From: JAQBXX01 sp947085325
Lineage (GTDB): Bacteria > Pseudomonadota > Gammaproteobacteria > SURF-13
Assembly (NCBI GenBank): GCA_947085325.1
Contig: CAMTVY010000006.1
Span: forward strand, 69,740 to 133,739
Direction of reading: 5' to 3'
Length of the DNA stretch: 64,000 nt
Shown: positions 42,869 through 52,100 of the stretch, piece after piece
How positions within the stretch are numbered: the stretch's first letter is position 1
Layout of the letters: the number at the start of each line of letters is the position of its first letter
Program-made: the position numbers and the translations under genes
The notes under the pieces: model-generated
The model's input: the letters and a program-made list of their open reading frames with translations, nothing else
Database searches by the model: none
Told to the model about the DNA's origin: nothing

Positions 42869-43427
42869 GGTTGCCCTCCGTGCCTGCTTGCAGGGCGCGG
42901 GTGCCCCAGGTCCAGACATAGTTCACCCCGCTCGCAAACGTGGTCACCAGTACGGTGTAGACCAGCACTTCCACCACGCCGCCGATGCCGGGCAGCAGGC
43001 TGTGGTGCAGCATTACAACCAGCACCAGCACGATCTGCATCACGGTGTTGAGCTTGCTGACACGGCTTGGCAGCAGATCAAAGTGGCGGATGGTATAATG
43101 GTATGCAACGGCGCCAAGCACGATGATGAAGTCGCGGGCAACGATGGCGGCCACCAGCCACAGCGGCAACACCCCGAGCCACGCGAGCACCAGATACGAT
43201 GACGTCAGCAGCAGTTTGTCCGCCAGTGGATCCAGGATGGAACCCAGGCGGCTCTTCCAGCCATTGCGTTTGGCGAGGAAGCCGTCCAGCGCATCCGTGA
43301 TGCCGGCCAGGCCAAAGATCAGCAATGCGTCCAGATAGCGCTGCTGCAACAACAGAACAGCCAGCGGTATCACCAGCACCATGCGCAACAGGCTGATCAG
43401 GTTGGGGATATCGTTATAACGCAGCAT
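42861..43427 (-). CDS. CDP-alcohol phosphatidyltransferase, PgsA-like
   Basis: A 188-residue membrane enzyme of the family that transfers a CDP-linked lipid head group; PgsA makes phosphatidylglycerol phosphate. The catalytic motif DALDGFLAKR...RLGSILDPLAD (residues 45-70) is complete except that the usual arginine of DG-x2-AR is lysine. About five membrane segments follow. The true pgsA of gammaproteobacteria usually sits by uvrC, so this may be a paralogue; I leave the symbol empty. It overlaps the next permease by eight bases and diverges from purM. Confidence 0.85.
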   Translation of the reverse strand: MLRYNDIPNLISLLRMVLVIPLAVLLLQQRYLDALLIFGLAGITDALDGFLAKRNGWKSRLGSILDPLADKLLLTSSYLVLAWLGVLPLWLVAAIVARDFIIVLGAVAYHYTIRHFDLLPSRVSKLNTVMQIVLVLVVMLHHSLLPGIGGVVEVLVYTVLVTTFASGVNYVWTWGTRALQAGTEGNRV

Positions 43428-43541
43428 ATGTAGGGATATTCTAACAGCCCGCTGCCAGAACGCGAGCCTTCACGTCACTATTATATATTTACAGCTCAGC
43501 ACTGCTCCCGATACCATACCCTGCACAGGCCCCAGACTCCC

Positions 43542-44603
43542 GTGAAACCCAAAAATCCCGCTCCCACCGTCACGCCACTCAGCTACCGGGCCGCAGGCGT
43601 TGACATAGACGCCGGCAACCGGCTGGTGGAAAAAATAAAACCTGTTGCCCGGCGCACGCAGCGCCCCGGTGTGCTCACAGGCCTCGGCGGCTTCGGCGCC
43701 CTGTTCGAGCTCCCCGCAGGCCGTTACCGGGAACCGGTGCTGGTATCCGGCACCGATGGCGTGGGCACCAAACTGAAGCTCGCCATCGAAACCGGTACGC
43801 ACTCTACGATAGGCATCGATCTGGTAGGGATGTGCGTGAACGACATAGTGGTGCAGGGCGCCGAGCCGCTGTTTTTCCTCGACTACTACGCCACCGGCCA
43901 GCTCGATGTGGATACGGCGGCGGATGTCATCACAGGCATCGGCCGTGGCTGCGAGCTGGCAGGCTGTGCGCTGGTTGGCGGCGAAACCGCAGAAATGCCC
44001 GGCCTCTATGCGGCCGGTGATTATGACCTCGCCGGCTTCTGTGTCGGTATCGTGGAAAAAAACAAACTCATCGACGGCAGCCGCGTAGTGGCGGGTGACG
44101 CCCTGATCGGCATTGCCTCCAGCGGCCCGCACTCCAACGGTTATTCACTGATCCGCAAAATCATCGAGCTCACGCAGGCCGACCTGCGGCAGGCATTTGA
44201 TGGCAGCACGCTGATCGAAACACTGCTTGCCCCCACCCGCATCTACGTCAAGCCGCTACTGGCGCTGATAGAGCAGGTGCCGGTGCACGCACTCGCGCAC
44301 ATCACCGGCGGCGGCCTGCTCGAAAACCTGCCGCGCGTCATGCCTGACGGTACCCGCGCCCGGGTTGACAGCACTGCCTGGCCGCGCCCCCCGATCTTCG
44401 ACTGGTTGCAGCAGCAGGGTGCGCTCTCGGATGAAGAAATGTACCGCACCTTCAACTGCGGCATCGGCATGATTGTCTGTGTGGCGCCGCAAGACGTCGA
44501 CTCCAGCCTCCAGTTCCTGCGCCAGCAAGGTGAGGCCGCCTGGCGCATCGGCCAGATCGAAGCGGGCGCGCCCGGCACCGCCCCACATGTGGTAATACGC
44601 TGA
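43542..44603 (+). CDS. purM: Phosphoribosylformylglycinamidine cyclo-ligase
   Basis: PurM closes the imidazole ring to make AIR, step five of purine synthesis. The 353-residue protein (E. coli 345) starts at a GTG and soon reads SYRAAGVDIDAGNRLVEKIK. VSGTDGVGTKLKLA near 69 is the ATP-binding region, GIDLVGMCVNDIVVQGAEPL near 92 and GGETAEMPGLY near 147 are family signatures, and ITGGGLLENLPRV near 253 completes the set. It is followed 16 bases later by purN, the usual pair. No PurR box was recognised upstream. Confidence 0.96.
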   Translation: MKPKNPAPTVTPLSYRAAGVDIDAGNRLVEKIKPVARRTQRPGVLTGLGGFGALFELPAGRYREPVLVSGTDGVGTKLKLAIETGTHSTIGIDLVGMCVNDIVVQGAEPLFFLDYYATGQLDVDTAADVITGIGRGCELAGCALVGGETAEMPGLYAAGDYDLAGFCVGIVEKNKLIDGSRVVAGDALIGIASSGPHSNGYSLIRKIIELTQADLRQAFDGSTLIETLLAPTRIYVKPLLALIEQVPVHALAHITGGGLLENLPRVMPDGTRARVDSTAWPRPPIFDWLQQQGALSDEEMYRTFNCGIGMIVCVAPQDVDSSLQFLRQQGEAAWRIGQIEAGAPGTAPHVVIR

Positions 44604-44619
44604 GACTACCCCTGCGTCG

Positions 44620-45294
44620 GTGAGCATCCCGGATACATTGCCGATCGTCATTCTGGTTTCCGGTCGCGGCAGCAACCTGCAAGCCATTCTGCAGGCCGTC
44701 GCCGCACCCGCATTGCCGATCGAGATACGTGCCGTGATCAGCAACCGGCCTGATGCACCGGCGCTGGCGCTGGCACAGGCGGCAGGCGTGCCGACACAGA
44801 CGCTCGACCACACTGCCTACCCGGATCGCCAGCGCTTTGATGCGGCGCTGCAAACCGCGATCGACCGCCATGCCCCGGCTTTGGTCGTGCTGGCCGGCTT
44901 CATGCGCATCCTGAGCCCGGGTTTCGTCAACCACTACCGTGGCCGCATACTGAATATCCACCCCTCGCTGCTGCCCGCCTATCCCGGCCTTGATACCCAT
45001 CGGCGGGCACTGAAGGACGGCGTGCACGAACACGGCGCCAGCGTGCATTTTGTGACCCCTGCGGTGGATGGCGGACCGGTCGTACTGCAAGCGCGCGTGC
45101 CCGTGCTGCCTGATGACACTGCCGCCACGCTGGCTGCGCGCGTTCTCGAACAGGAGCACCGTATCTACCCGCAGGCGTTACGCTGGTTCGCCGAAGGCCG
45201 GCTGCGCCTTGCGGGAGAGCCGCCGCATGAGTACGCCTTGCTCGACGGCAAACCGACCACACTTGAACCTGTTGCCCGGATACACGGTCTATAA
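44620..45294 (+). CDS. purN: Phosphoribosylglycinamide formyltransferase PurN
   Basis: PurN transfers the formyl group of 10-formyl-THF to GAR, step three of purine synthesis. The 224 residues include the phosphate loop VSGRGSNLQAIL near 12, the folate-site block LAGFMRILSPGFVNHYRGRI near 91 with NIHPSLLPAYPGLDTHRRAL near 112 holding the catalytic Asn-His, and HFVTPAVDGGPVVLQ near 143 with the catalytic Asp. The start is GTG at 44620. The next gene begins four bases after its stop. Confidence 0.96.
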   Translation: MSIPDTLPIVILVSGRGSNLQAILQAVAAPALPIEIRAVISNRPDAPALALAQAAGVPTQTLDHTAYPDRQRFDAALQTAIDRHAPALVVLAGFMRILSPGFVNHYRGRILNIHPSLLPAYPGLDTHRRALKDGVHEHGASVHFVTPAVDGGPVVLQARVPVLPDDTAATLAARVLEQEHRIYPQALRWFAEGRLRLAGEPPHEYALLDGKPTTLEPVARIHGL

Positions 45295-45298
45295 CGAC

Positions 45299-46033
45299 AT
45301 GCGCAACCTCATTGCCCTGCTGTTACTGTGTGCCGCGTGGCCCGCCGCCGCCACACCGCCGCCCGCGTCTTTCAGCGCCAGCTACACGGTGCACAAAGGC
45401 AACATCCTGCTGGGCGAGATGCGCCGCACGCTCAGCCGCCCGGCTGACGCACGCTATCTGTTCAGAACCGAAACCTACGGCACCGGGCTGGCCGCGTTGT
45501 TCGTCAAGGATCGTATCGTGGAAAGCAGCGAGTGGGAATACCACGGCGGGCTGATGCGCCCGCTGCATTACAGTTACCGGAAGAGCGGCGGCAAACGTGA
45601 GCGGCAACTCGAACAACGCTTTGACTGGGGGCACAAGGTGGTCAACAGCACAGGCAGCACACAGGCCTCAAGTACGCTGCCTATTGTCGCGGGCACCCTC
45701 GACAAGCTGGCCTACCAGATTGCACTGATGGGTGATTTGAAACAGGGTAAAACCGAGCTTGCCTACACCCTGCTCGACGACGACGAGACCAAGACCTACC
45801 GCTTTCAGGTGACGGGCGAGGAAACCCTGAGCACACCGCTGGGCGCTCTCAAAACGTTGCGAGTCGAACGCATCATGGAAGCAGGCAGCAAGCGCCATAC
45901 CACTTTCTGGTGCGCGCCCGATTTAAACTATCTGCTGGTACGGCTCGACCAGCGCGAAAATGACAGCGATGAATTCAGCGCCCTGATCCAGTCGGTAGAG
46001 GGCCTGCCTGTGCCTGTCGCCGCCATACCTTAG
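45299..46033 (+). CDS. DUF3108 secreted protein
   Basis: From the ATG at 45299, a 244-residue precursor with a signal peptide (MRNLIALLLLCAAWPAAATP). The mature part is beta-rich and matches the DUF3108 pattern: FSASYTVHKGNILLGEMRRT near 25, YRFRTETYGTG-like strand near 55, and TETPLGALKTLRVER-like strand near 185 ending TTFWCAPDLNYLLVRLDQRE. Function is unknown; such proteins are often encoded beside purN in this class. The frame extends upstream into purN but only out of register with it. It probably shares the purM-purN transcript. Confidence 0.85.
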   Translation: MRNLIALLLLCAAWPAAATPPPASFSASYTVHKGNILLGEMRRTLSRPADARYLFRTETYGTGLAALFVKDRIVESSEWEYHGGLMRPLHYSYRKSGGKRERQLEQRFDWGHKVVNSTGSTQASSTLPIVAGTLDKLAYQIALMGDLKQGKTELAYTLLDDDETKTYRFQVTGEETLSTPLGALKTLRVERIMEAGSKRHTTFWCAPDLNYLLVRLDQRENDSDEFSALIQSVEGLPVPVAAIP

Positions 46034-46063
46034 CCGCCAGAGAACCACCCTTCAGCCGATGGG

Positions 46064-47356
46064 TCAGCCAAACGGGTGCCGCAATACAATGGTGTGGGCA
46101 CGATCAGGGCCGGTGGAAATGATGTCGACCGGTGTTTCACTGATTTCCTCAATGCGCTTGAGATAGGCGCGCGCATTCGCGGGTAATTTATTGTAGTCAG
46201 TGATGCCCACGGTGGACTCCTTCCAGCCCTGCATCTCGTCATATACGGGCTGACAATCCGCCACGGCCTCGGCCCCCACCGGCGGTGTCAGGCGCTCCAC
46301 GCCACCACAGCTGTAGCCCACGCACAGTTTCAGGCTGTCGAGGCCATCAAGTACGTCGAGCTTGGTGATGCACAAGCCTGACACGCTGTTGATCATGTTG
46401 GCGCGCCGCAAGGCGACGGCGTCAAACCAGCCACAGCGCCGCGCCCTTCCGGTGGTGGAACCAAACTCATTACCGCGATTGGAAAGATGCGCACCCATCT
46501 CGTCAAACAATTCGGTAGGAAACGGGCCCGAGCCAACACGCGTAGTGTAGGCCTTGGTAATCCCCATGACGTAATCGAAACTCCTGGGCCCGGCGCCGCT
46601 GCCGGTCGCCGCGCCGCCGGCGGTAGTATTGGACGAGGTGACATACGGATAGGTGCCGTGATCAACATCGAGCAGCGCACCCTGCGCACCCTCAAACAGG
46701 ATTCCCTCTCCGCGCTTGGCATACTGGTACAGCAACTCCGGCACGTCATCTATCATCGGTTGCAGAACTTCCTGCCATGCCAACGTTTCATCCAGCACCT
46801 GTTGAAAATCCACCGGCGCCGTCTTGTAATAGTTTTGCAGTACGAAATTGTGGTAATCGAGCACTTCGCCGAGTTTGGCTGCAAAGCGTTCGCGATGAAA
46901 CAAATCACCGAGACGCAGCGCGCGGCGCGCAATCTTGTCTTCGTAGGCCGGGCCGATGCCGCGCCCGGTGGTGCCAATGGCGGCCTTGCCGCGCGCCAGC
47001 TCACGCGCCTGGTCAAGCGCGACATGGTAGGGCAGAATCAGCGGACACGCCTCGCTGATTTTAAGCCGTTCCCGCGCTGGCACACCGATGTCTTCCAGCA
47101 TCTTGATCTCGCGCAGCAGCGCGCTGGGCGACAACACCACACCGTTGCCGATAAGACACTGCACGCCTTCACGCAGGATGCCGGACGGGATCAGATGCAG
47201 CACGGTCTTTATGCCGTCAATGACCAGCGTGTGACCTGCATTATGCCCGCCCTGGAAGCGCACCACGGCACGCGCGCGGTCGGTAAGCAGATCCACGATC
47301 TTGCCCTTGCCCTCGTCACCCCACTGGGTGCCAATGACGACTACATTCTTGCTCAC
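46064..47356 (-). CDS. purA: Adenylosuccinate synthetase
   Basis: PurA joins aspartate to IMP with GTP, the first step to AMP. I start at GTG 47356 (then SKNVVVIGTQWGDEGKGKIV), giving 430 residues (E. coli 432); the frame extends 35 codons into hisZ. GTQWGDEGKGK is the GTP loop with the catalytic Asp, GHTLVIDG near 41 holds the catalytic His, TTGRGIGPAYEDK near 125 and the C-terminal SVGITDYNKLPANA region are also conserved. It overlaps the hisZ stop as GTGA and converges with the DUF3108 gene. Confidence 0.97.
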   Translation of the reverse strand: MSKNVVVIGTQWGDEGKGKIVDLLTDRARAVVRFQGGHNAGHTLVIDGIKTVLHLIPSGILREGVQCLIGNGVVLSPSALLREIKMLEDIGVPARERLKISEACPLILPYHVALDQARELARGKAAIGTTGRGIGPAYEDKIARRALRLGDLFHRERFAAKLGEVLDYHNFVLQNYYKTAPVDFQQVLDETLAWQEVLQPMIDDVPELLYQYAKRGEGILFEGAQGALLDVDHGTYPYVTSSNTTAGGAATGSGAGPRSFDYVMGITKAYTTRVGSGPFPTELFDEMGAHLSNRGNEFGSTTGRARRCGWFDAVALRRANMINSVSGLCITKLDVLDGLDSLKLCVGYSCGGVERLTPPVGAEAVADCQPVYDEMQGWKESTVGITDYNKLPANARAYLKRIEEISETPVDIISTGPDRAHTIVLRHPFG

Positions 47357-48549
47357 TCCGCCCCCTTGCGCCGGGTCACCACCCAGCTCCCCTGACGTAA
47401 CTCCAGTACCCGCCCACAGCCCATTTCGCGCGCGCCACCCTCCTGACCTGGCAGGGCGCATATCACCCGCTCCCCCTCGGCCCGCAAACTGCGAATCGAT
47501 GCATCCAGCGCGGCATCCTCCGCCCAGGGCGCAAAAATGGCACCGGTCGTCGCAGCAACCGCAGCCGATGAAAGGCTGGCCAGAGTCTTCAGGTCGGCAC
47601 TGAAGCCCGTGGCCGGGCGTGCGCGGCCAAACACCGCGCCGATGTCGTCATAGCGCCCGCCCTGGGCCACGGCCTGGCCATGCCCCGCCACATACGCGGC
47701 AAATACGGCGCCTGTGTGATAATGGTAGCCGCGCAGTTCTGCCAGATCGAAATGCAATGGCGTCTCCGGCAACCGGCGCTGCACGGCCTGCACGAGGCTG
47801 CACAAACCTTCAAGCGCATTCAGTGTTTCGGCAGAAGCGCCGCGCAGCACACTGCGGCCCTCCTCCAGCACCTCTATGCCGCCATTCAATTCCGCCAGAA
47901 GCGCGAAGCGCTGGCGGTAAGTTTTAGTCAACGTAAACTGGAGCAGCAGTTCTTCGATTTCAGAACCCGCCTTGCGTTGCAGCACATCGAACAGGGTTTT
48001 TTCCTGTTCCTGATTCAAGTTGGCCTCACGCACCAGTCCGCGGTAAATACCGACATGGCCCAGGTCAAGACAGATGCCTTGCACACCCGTCAGGGTGAGC
48101 GTTTCCAGCATCAGGCTCAGCACCTCGAGATCACTCTCGATACCCGCGTGACCATACAGCTCAGCACCCACCTGCAACGGGTTGCGTGAGCGTGCAAAGC
48201 CATCAGGGAGTGTGTGCAGCACTGTGCCGAGGTAGCACAGGCGCACCGGCGTCGTGCGCTTGAGACGATGTGCGTCGATGCGTGCGGCCTGGGGCGTCAT
48301 GTCGGCACGCACACCCATCAGCCGACCCGTAAGCTGGTCGGTGATCTTGAACGTCTTCAGGTCAAGGTCGTTGCTGGTGCCGGTGAGCAGCGACTCAATG
48401 TACTCCACCAGCGGCGGCATCACCAGTTCGTAGCCCCAGTTACGGAACAGGTCGAGCAGTTTGCGACGCAGGGCTTCGAGTTGCTCCGCCTCAAGCGGCA
48501 ACAACTCTTCGATTCCTTCAGGCAGCAGCCAGCGATCTTGTCGGGGCAT
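47353..48549 (-). CDS. hisZ: ATP phosphoribosyltransferase regulatory subunit HisZ
   Basis: HisZ is a histidyl-tRNA-synthetase-like protein that partners short-form HisG in the first step of histidine synthesis. The 398 residues contain class II synthetase motif 2-like MGVRADMTPQAARIDAHRL near 78 and the VLHTLPDGFARSRNPLQVGA block near 109, but no anticodon-binding domain. HisZ presence implies that this organism's HisG, not in the window, is the short form. It stands between the DUF2065 gene and purA, a common placement outside enterics. Confidence 0.94.
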   Translation of the reverse strand: MPRQDRWLLPEGIEELLPLEAEQLEALRRKLLDLFRNWGYELVMPPLVEYIESLLTGTSNDLDLKTFKITDQLTGRLMGVRADMTPQAARIDAHRLKRTTPVRLCYLGTVLHTLPDGFARSRNPLQVGAELYGHAGIESDLEVLSLMLETLTLTGVQGICLDLGHVGIYRGLVREANLNQEQEKTLFDVLQRKAGSEIEELLLQFTLTKTYRQRFALLAELNGGIEVLEEGRSVLRGASAETLNALEGLCSLVQAVQRRLPETPLHFDLAELRGYHYHTGAVFAAYVAGHGQAVAQGGRYDDIGAVFGRARPATGFSADLKTLASLSSAAVAATTGAIFAPWAEDAALDASIRSLRAEGERVICALPGQEGGAREMGCGRVLELRQGSWVVTRRKGAE

Positions 48550-48572
48550 GGGCGCGATGAGGCCGGGTTTAA

Positions 48573-48758
48573 CTAACGCACAAAGTATAACAGAGCAAGC
48601 CCCACCAGCATGCTGATGAAGCCAACGGTACGCAATGTGCGATCATCCATCTGCGCGATCTGGCTGAGGGACTTTCGCAGCCACGCGGGGCTGAGAAATG
48701 GCAGCATGCCTTCTATGATGAGCAGCAGTGCGAGCGCGCCTGCCAGGCTATCCCACAT
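48573..48758 (-). CDS. DUF2065 membrane protein (YjeT type)
   Basis: A 61-residue protein with two membrane helices (LAGALALLLIIEGMLPFLSP and TVGFISMLVGLALLYFVR) joined by a basic/acidic loop containing LRKSLSQIAQMDDRTLR. It matches the DUF2065/YjeT family in length and layout and sits between hflC and purA/hisZ, as yjeT does in E. coli. Function unknown; the fixed position suggests a link with the HflKC complex. Confidence 0.9.
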   Translation of the reverse strand: MWDSLAGALALLLIIEGMLPFLSPAWLRKSLSQIAQMDDRTLRTVGFISMLVGLALLYFVR

Positions 48759-48787
48759 GGCATGCCCACAACTCGGCGTGCCGCCCG

Positions 48788-49666
48788 CTACTTGCCGCCA
48801 TCGGGGCGCGGGTTTTTGAAGTACTTGAAAAACTCTGCGCCGGGATCAAGCACCAAAATGTCATTTTTGTCCTTGAAGGTATTTTTATAGGCATTCAGGC
48901 TGCGGTAGAGCGAATAGAACTCTGCATCACTGCCAAAGGCCTTGGCATAGATGGCCGCCGCCTGCGCATCCCCTTCACCGCGCACCTGCTCGGCCTTGCT
49001 GTAGGCCTCGGCGAGAATGACCGTACGCTGGCGATCTGCATCCGCCCGGATACGCTCTGCCGCCTCAGCACCGCGTGCGCGTAAATCCTTCGCCACGCGC
49101 TCACGTTCGGCCTGCATGCGCTGGAATACCGACAGACTCACTTCCTTGGGCAGATCCACACGACGCAGCCGTACGTCCACCACCTCAATACCAAACTGGT
49201 GCGCCTGCTGATTGGCCCCTGTGGTCAGCACCGCCATGATGTTGGCACGGTCGCCTGAAATGACTTCCTGTATGGTGCGCTTGCCGAATTCGCCGCGCAG
49301 GCCGTCCTTGACGATCTGATAGAGCCGCTGGCTCGCACGCGCTTCGTCACCGTCCATGCTGCGATAGTAGTCCGCAACATTCTTGATGCGCCATTTAACG
49401 AAAGAATCGACAATGACATTCTTCTTTTCTGCGGTAAGGTAGCGCTCAGGCTCGGCTTCAGCGGTATGAATGCGGGCATCGAACTTGCGCACATTATTGA
49501 TCACCGGCAGCTTTAAATATAGCCCGGGCGCAAAGTCGGAGCGCACAATTTCGCCCAGCCGGAACAGGATGGCGCGTTCACGCTCGCTCACCGTAAACAC
49601 GGAAAAATAAATCGCCGCCAGCAGCACCACGGCGACCCCCGGCAAAAACGTCTTCAGCCTTTCCAT
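48788..49666 (-). CDS. hflC: HflC, modulator of FtsH protease
   Basis: HflC forms with HflK a large membrane cage around FtsH that tunes its proteolysis. The 292 residues begin with one membrane helix (GVAVVLLAAIYFSVFTV), followed by a band-7/SPFH domain (RAILFRLGEIVRSDFAPGLY) and a charged coiled coil at about 185-235 (QAERERVAKDLRARGAEAAE). It is shorter than E. coli HflC (334). Its ATG overlaps the hflK stop by one base (TAATG). Confidence 0.95.
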   Translation of the reverse strand: MERLKTFLPGVAVVLLAAIYFSVFTVSERERAILFRLGEIVRSDFAPGLYLKLPVINNVRKFDARIHTAEAEPERYLTAEKKNVIVDSFVKWRIKNVADYYRSMDGDEARASQRLYQIVKDGLRGEFGKRTIQEVISGDRANIMAVLTTGANQQAHQFGIEVVDVRLRRVDLPKEVSLSVFQRMQAERERVAKDLRARGAEAAERIRADADRQRTVILAEAYSKAEQVRGEGDAQAAAIYAKAFGSDAEFYSLYRSLNAYKNTFKDKNDILVLDPGAEFFKYFKNPRPDGGK

Positions 49667-50871
49667 TAGCGCTCTCCCCTGTCGCGGCTGCGATCACGCG
49701 TATCATCGCGCTGCGTGCCGCCGTCTTGATTTACCCGCGGGGCCACAGTGGTTGCGGGGGGCAACATGCGCTCCAGCGCCTGTTCGGCGGGCAGGGATCT
49801 CTCGCCATTCATGCGGTCGAGCGGCAGGTACAGCAGGTTACTGCTGCCTTTGACATCGACCATGACCTTGCCTGTACTCGCCAGCACCTGCTCCATCGCA
49901 TCCAGGTACAAGCGCTCACGCGTTACGGCAGGGGCCTTGCGATACTCAGCCAACACCTGGGTGAAGCGGCTACCCTCACCAAACGCCTGCTCCACGACAC
50001 GCGACTTGTAGGCAGAGCTCTCCTCAATCTGGCGCTGGGCCGCGCCACGCGCACGCGGGATGATGTCATTGGCGTAGGTTTCTGCCTCGTTGCGCAGACG
50101 CTGCTCATCTTCACGCGACTTGATCACGTCTTCGAATGCCGCTTGCACTTCCTCCGGGGGTTGCGCGTCTTGCAGGTTGACGCTGGTTACTTCTAGACCG
50201 CTGCCGTAGCGGTCTAGAACCGTCTGCAGGACATCTTCTGTACGCGTCATGACTTCAGCGCGGCCTTCGGTGAGCACGAAGTCCAGGCTGCTCTTGCCAA
50301 TGGTTTCGCGCACTGCGCTCTCGGTAGCCTGGGCCAGCGTGGCATCCGGATCAATGACGTTGAACAGGTACTCGCGCGCATCCTTGACGCGGTATTGCAC
50401 TGCCAGCTTGATATCGACGATATTCTCGTCCTTGGTGAGCATCAACGACTCGGCCGGTACGCGCGGCGCAGAGGCGCTGCCACGTGCAGAGCCAGCCGAA
50501 CGGAAACCGATTTCAACATTGCGGATCTGCGCGACATTGACGACCTCGACGGTTTCAATCGGATAGGGGATATGCCAGTGCGGGCCCGGCAGGGTGGTTT
50601 CCGTGTATTTGCCGAAGCTCAATTCCACACCGCGCTCAGCCGGATCGACGATGTAAATCCCGGAGGCCAGCCACACTGCGAATATGATGCCGATGATCAG
50701 GGGTATCGGCGAGCGCATGCCAGCACCGCCGCCGCGCTTGCCGCCGAAACCGCCCAGAGACTGCTTCAGCTTGCGGAAAATATCGTCCAGATCGGGCGGC
50801 CTAGACGCGTCCTTGCGCGATCCTGCTCCCCACGGATTATTGTCGCCACCACCGGGCTCATTCCAGGCCAT
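49666..50871 (-). CDS. hflK: HflK, modulator of FtsH protease
   Basis: Partner of HflC. The 401-residue protein (E. coli 419) has a Gly/Asn-rich cytoplasmic start (MAWNEPGGGDNNPWGAGSRK), one membrane segment (PLIIGIIFAVWLASGIYIVD) near residue 55, a band-7/SPFH domain (ERGVELSFGKYTETTLPGPH) and a coiled coil near 255-300. The C-terminus is Arg/Asp-rich (DDTRDRSRDRGER). It lies 24 bases after hflX, in the standard hflX-hflK-hflC order. Confidence 0.95.
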   Translation of the reverse strand: MAWNEPGGGDNNPWGAGSRKDASRPPDLDDIFRKLKQSLGGFGGKRGGGAGMRSPIPLIIGIIFAVWLASGIYIVDPAERGVELSFGKYTETTLPGPHWHIPYPIETVEVVNVAQIRNVEIGFRSAGSARGSASAPRVPAESLMLTKDENIVDIKLAVQYRVKDAREYLFNVIDPDATLAQATESAVRETIGKSSLDFVLTEGRAEVMTRTEDVLQTVLDRYGSGLEVTSVNLQDAQPPEEVQAAFEDVIKSREDEQRLRNEAETYANDIIPRARGAAQRQIEESSAYKSRVVEQAFGEGSRFTQVLAEYRKAPAVTRERLYLDAMEQVLASTGKVMVDVKGSSNLLYLPLDRMNGERSLPAEQALERMLPPATTVAPRVNQDGGTQRDDTRDRSRDRGER

Positions 50872-50895
50872 TACACACTACTCCGCTGTTGATAG

Positions 50896-52080
50896 TTAAT
50901 TTTCACCGACACAGCTTTCGGTCTGAGTATCATTATGCGCATTATAGCGCTGTTCTGCGCCTGCATACAGCGACTGTCTCTGCGCAGCGTAGCCGGTCAC
51001 GGCCTCACGCAGCAAATCCAGCCCTGCGCCGCTCACTGCGGACACCCACACCCGCCTCACATTGCCCTGTTCGTCACGCTCCATGCGCGGGGCTGACTCC
51101 GGCAACAGGTCGATCTTGTTGTACACCTCGATCTGTGGCACTGCCTCGGCACCGATCTCCTTCAGCACTGCATTGACCTGTTCGATGGCGGCATGACGAT
51201 TGTCATCATGCGCGTCGATCACATGCAGCAACAGGTCTGCCTCCTGGGTCTCTTGCAGGGTAGAGCGGAATGCCGCCACCAGATCGTGCGGCAGGTGCCG
51301 GATAAAGCCGACCGTATCGGCCAGAATCGCATGGCTGTTGTGGGCAAGATACATGCGGCGCAGTGTCGGGTCGAGCGTCGCGAACAGCTGATTTGCGGCA
51401 TAGACACCAGAGCGCGTCAGCCGGTTGAACAGCGTGGATTTCCCGGTATTGGTGTAGCCCACCAGCGAAACCGTAGGCGCCGCCGACTTGCGCCGCGACT
51501 TGCGGCTCTGGCCACGCTGCATGGCCACCTTCTCCAGCTGTTTGTGCAAATGCCTGATGCGCACCCGGATCAGGCGGCGATCGGTTTCGAGCTGGGTTTC
51601 GCCCGGGCCACGCAGGCCGATACCGCCCTTCTGGCGTTCAAGGTGAGTCCAGCCTCGCACCAGGCGCGTGGCGATGTGCTGTAACTGGGCAAGCTCGACT
51701 TGCAGCTTGCCCTCATGGCTGCTCGCGCGCTGCGCGAAAATGTCGAGGATCAGACCGGTGCGATCCAGCACTCGGCATTGCAGCAGCTTTTCCAGGTTGC
51801 GCTCCTGCGCCGGTGACAGGGGATGATTGAACAGCACCACTTCAGCCTGCTCACGCTCCACGCAGGCGCGCAACTCCTCGGCCTTGCCGCTACCGATGAA
51901 GTATTTTGGATTTGGCTGCTGGCGCGAGCCTGTGATTACCGCAACTGGCCGGGTACGCGCAGAAACTGCCAGCTCACGCAACTCCGCGAGATCCTCGCGC
52001 TGCTCCGCAGCGCGAAAATCGATGTGTACCAGTACGGCGCGCTCGAACCCGCCATGCCGCTGATGGGGGCGGTCAAACAA
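50896..52080 (-). CDS. hflX: GTPase HflX
   Basis: A ribosome-binding GTPase that splits stalled or heat-damaged ribosomes. The N-terminal HflX domain (residues 1-180) includes GLILDIFAQRASSHEGKLQV and GWTHLERQKGGIGLRGPGET. The G domain has G1 GYTNTGKST near 210, G3 DTVGFIRHLPHDLV near 255, and G4 NKID near 325. At 394 residues it is shorter than E. coli HflX (426): after VSAVSGAGLDLLREAV it ends in a hydrophilic tail with no C-terminal domain. The start is TTG at 52080 with GGGGG upstream. Confidence 0.93.
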   Translation of the reverse strand: MFDRPHQRHGGFERAVLVHIDFRAAEQREDLAELRELAVSARTRPVAVITGSRQQPNPKYFIGSGKAEELRACVEREQAEVVLFNHPLSPAQERNLEKLLQCRVLDRTGLILDIFAQRASSHEGKLQVELAQLQHIATRLVRGWTHLERQKGGIGLRGPGETQLETDRRLIRVRIRHLHKQLEKVAMQRGQSRKSRRKSAAPTVSLVGYTNTGKSTLFNRLTRSGVYAANQLFATLDPTLRRMYLAHNSHAILADTVGFIRHLPHDLVAAFRSTLQETQEADLLLHVIDAHDDNRHAAIEQVNAVLKEIGAEAVPQIEVYNKIDLLPESAPRMERDEQGNVRRVWVSAVSGAGLDLLREAVTGYAAQRQSLYAGAEQRYNAHNDTQTESCVGEN

Positions 52081-52100
52081 TCATCTGCCCCCGTACGCGC

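Noticed and set aside
43428..43541. A PurR operator before purM
   Set aside because: No ACGCAAACGT-like palindrome is present; only a general AT-rich patch near 43480-43492.
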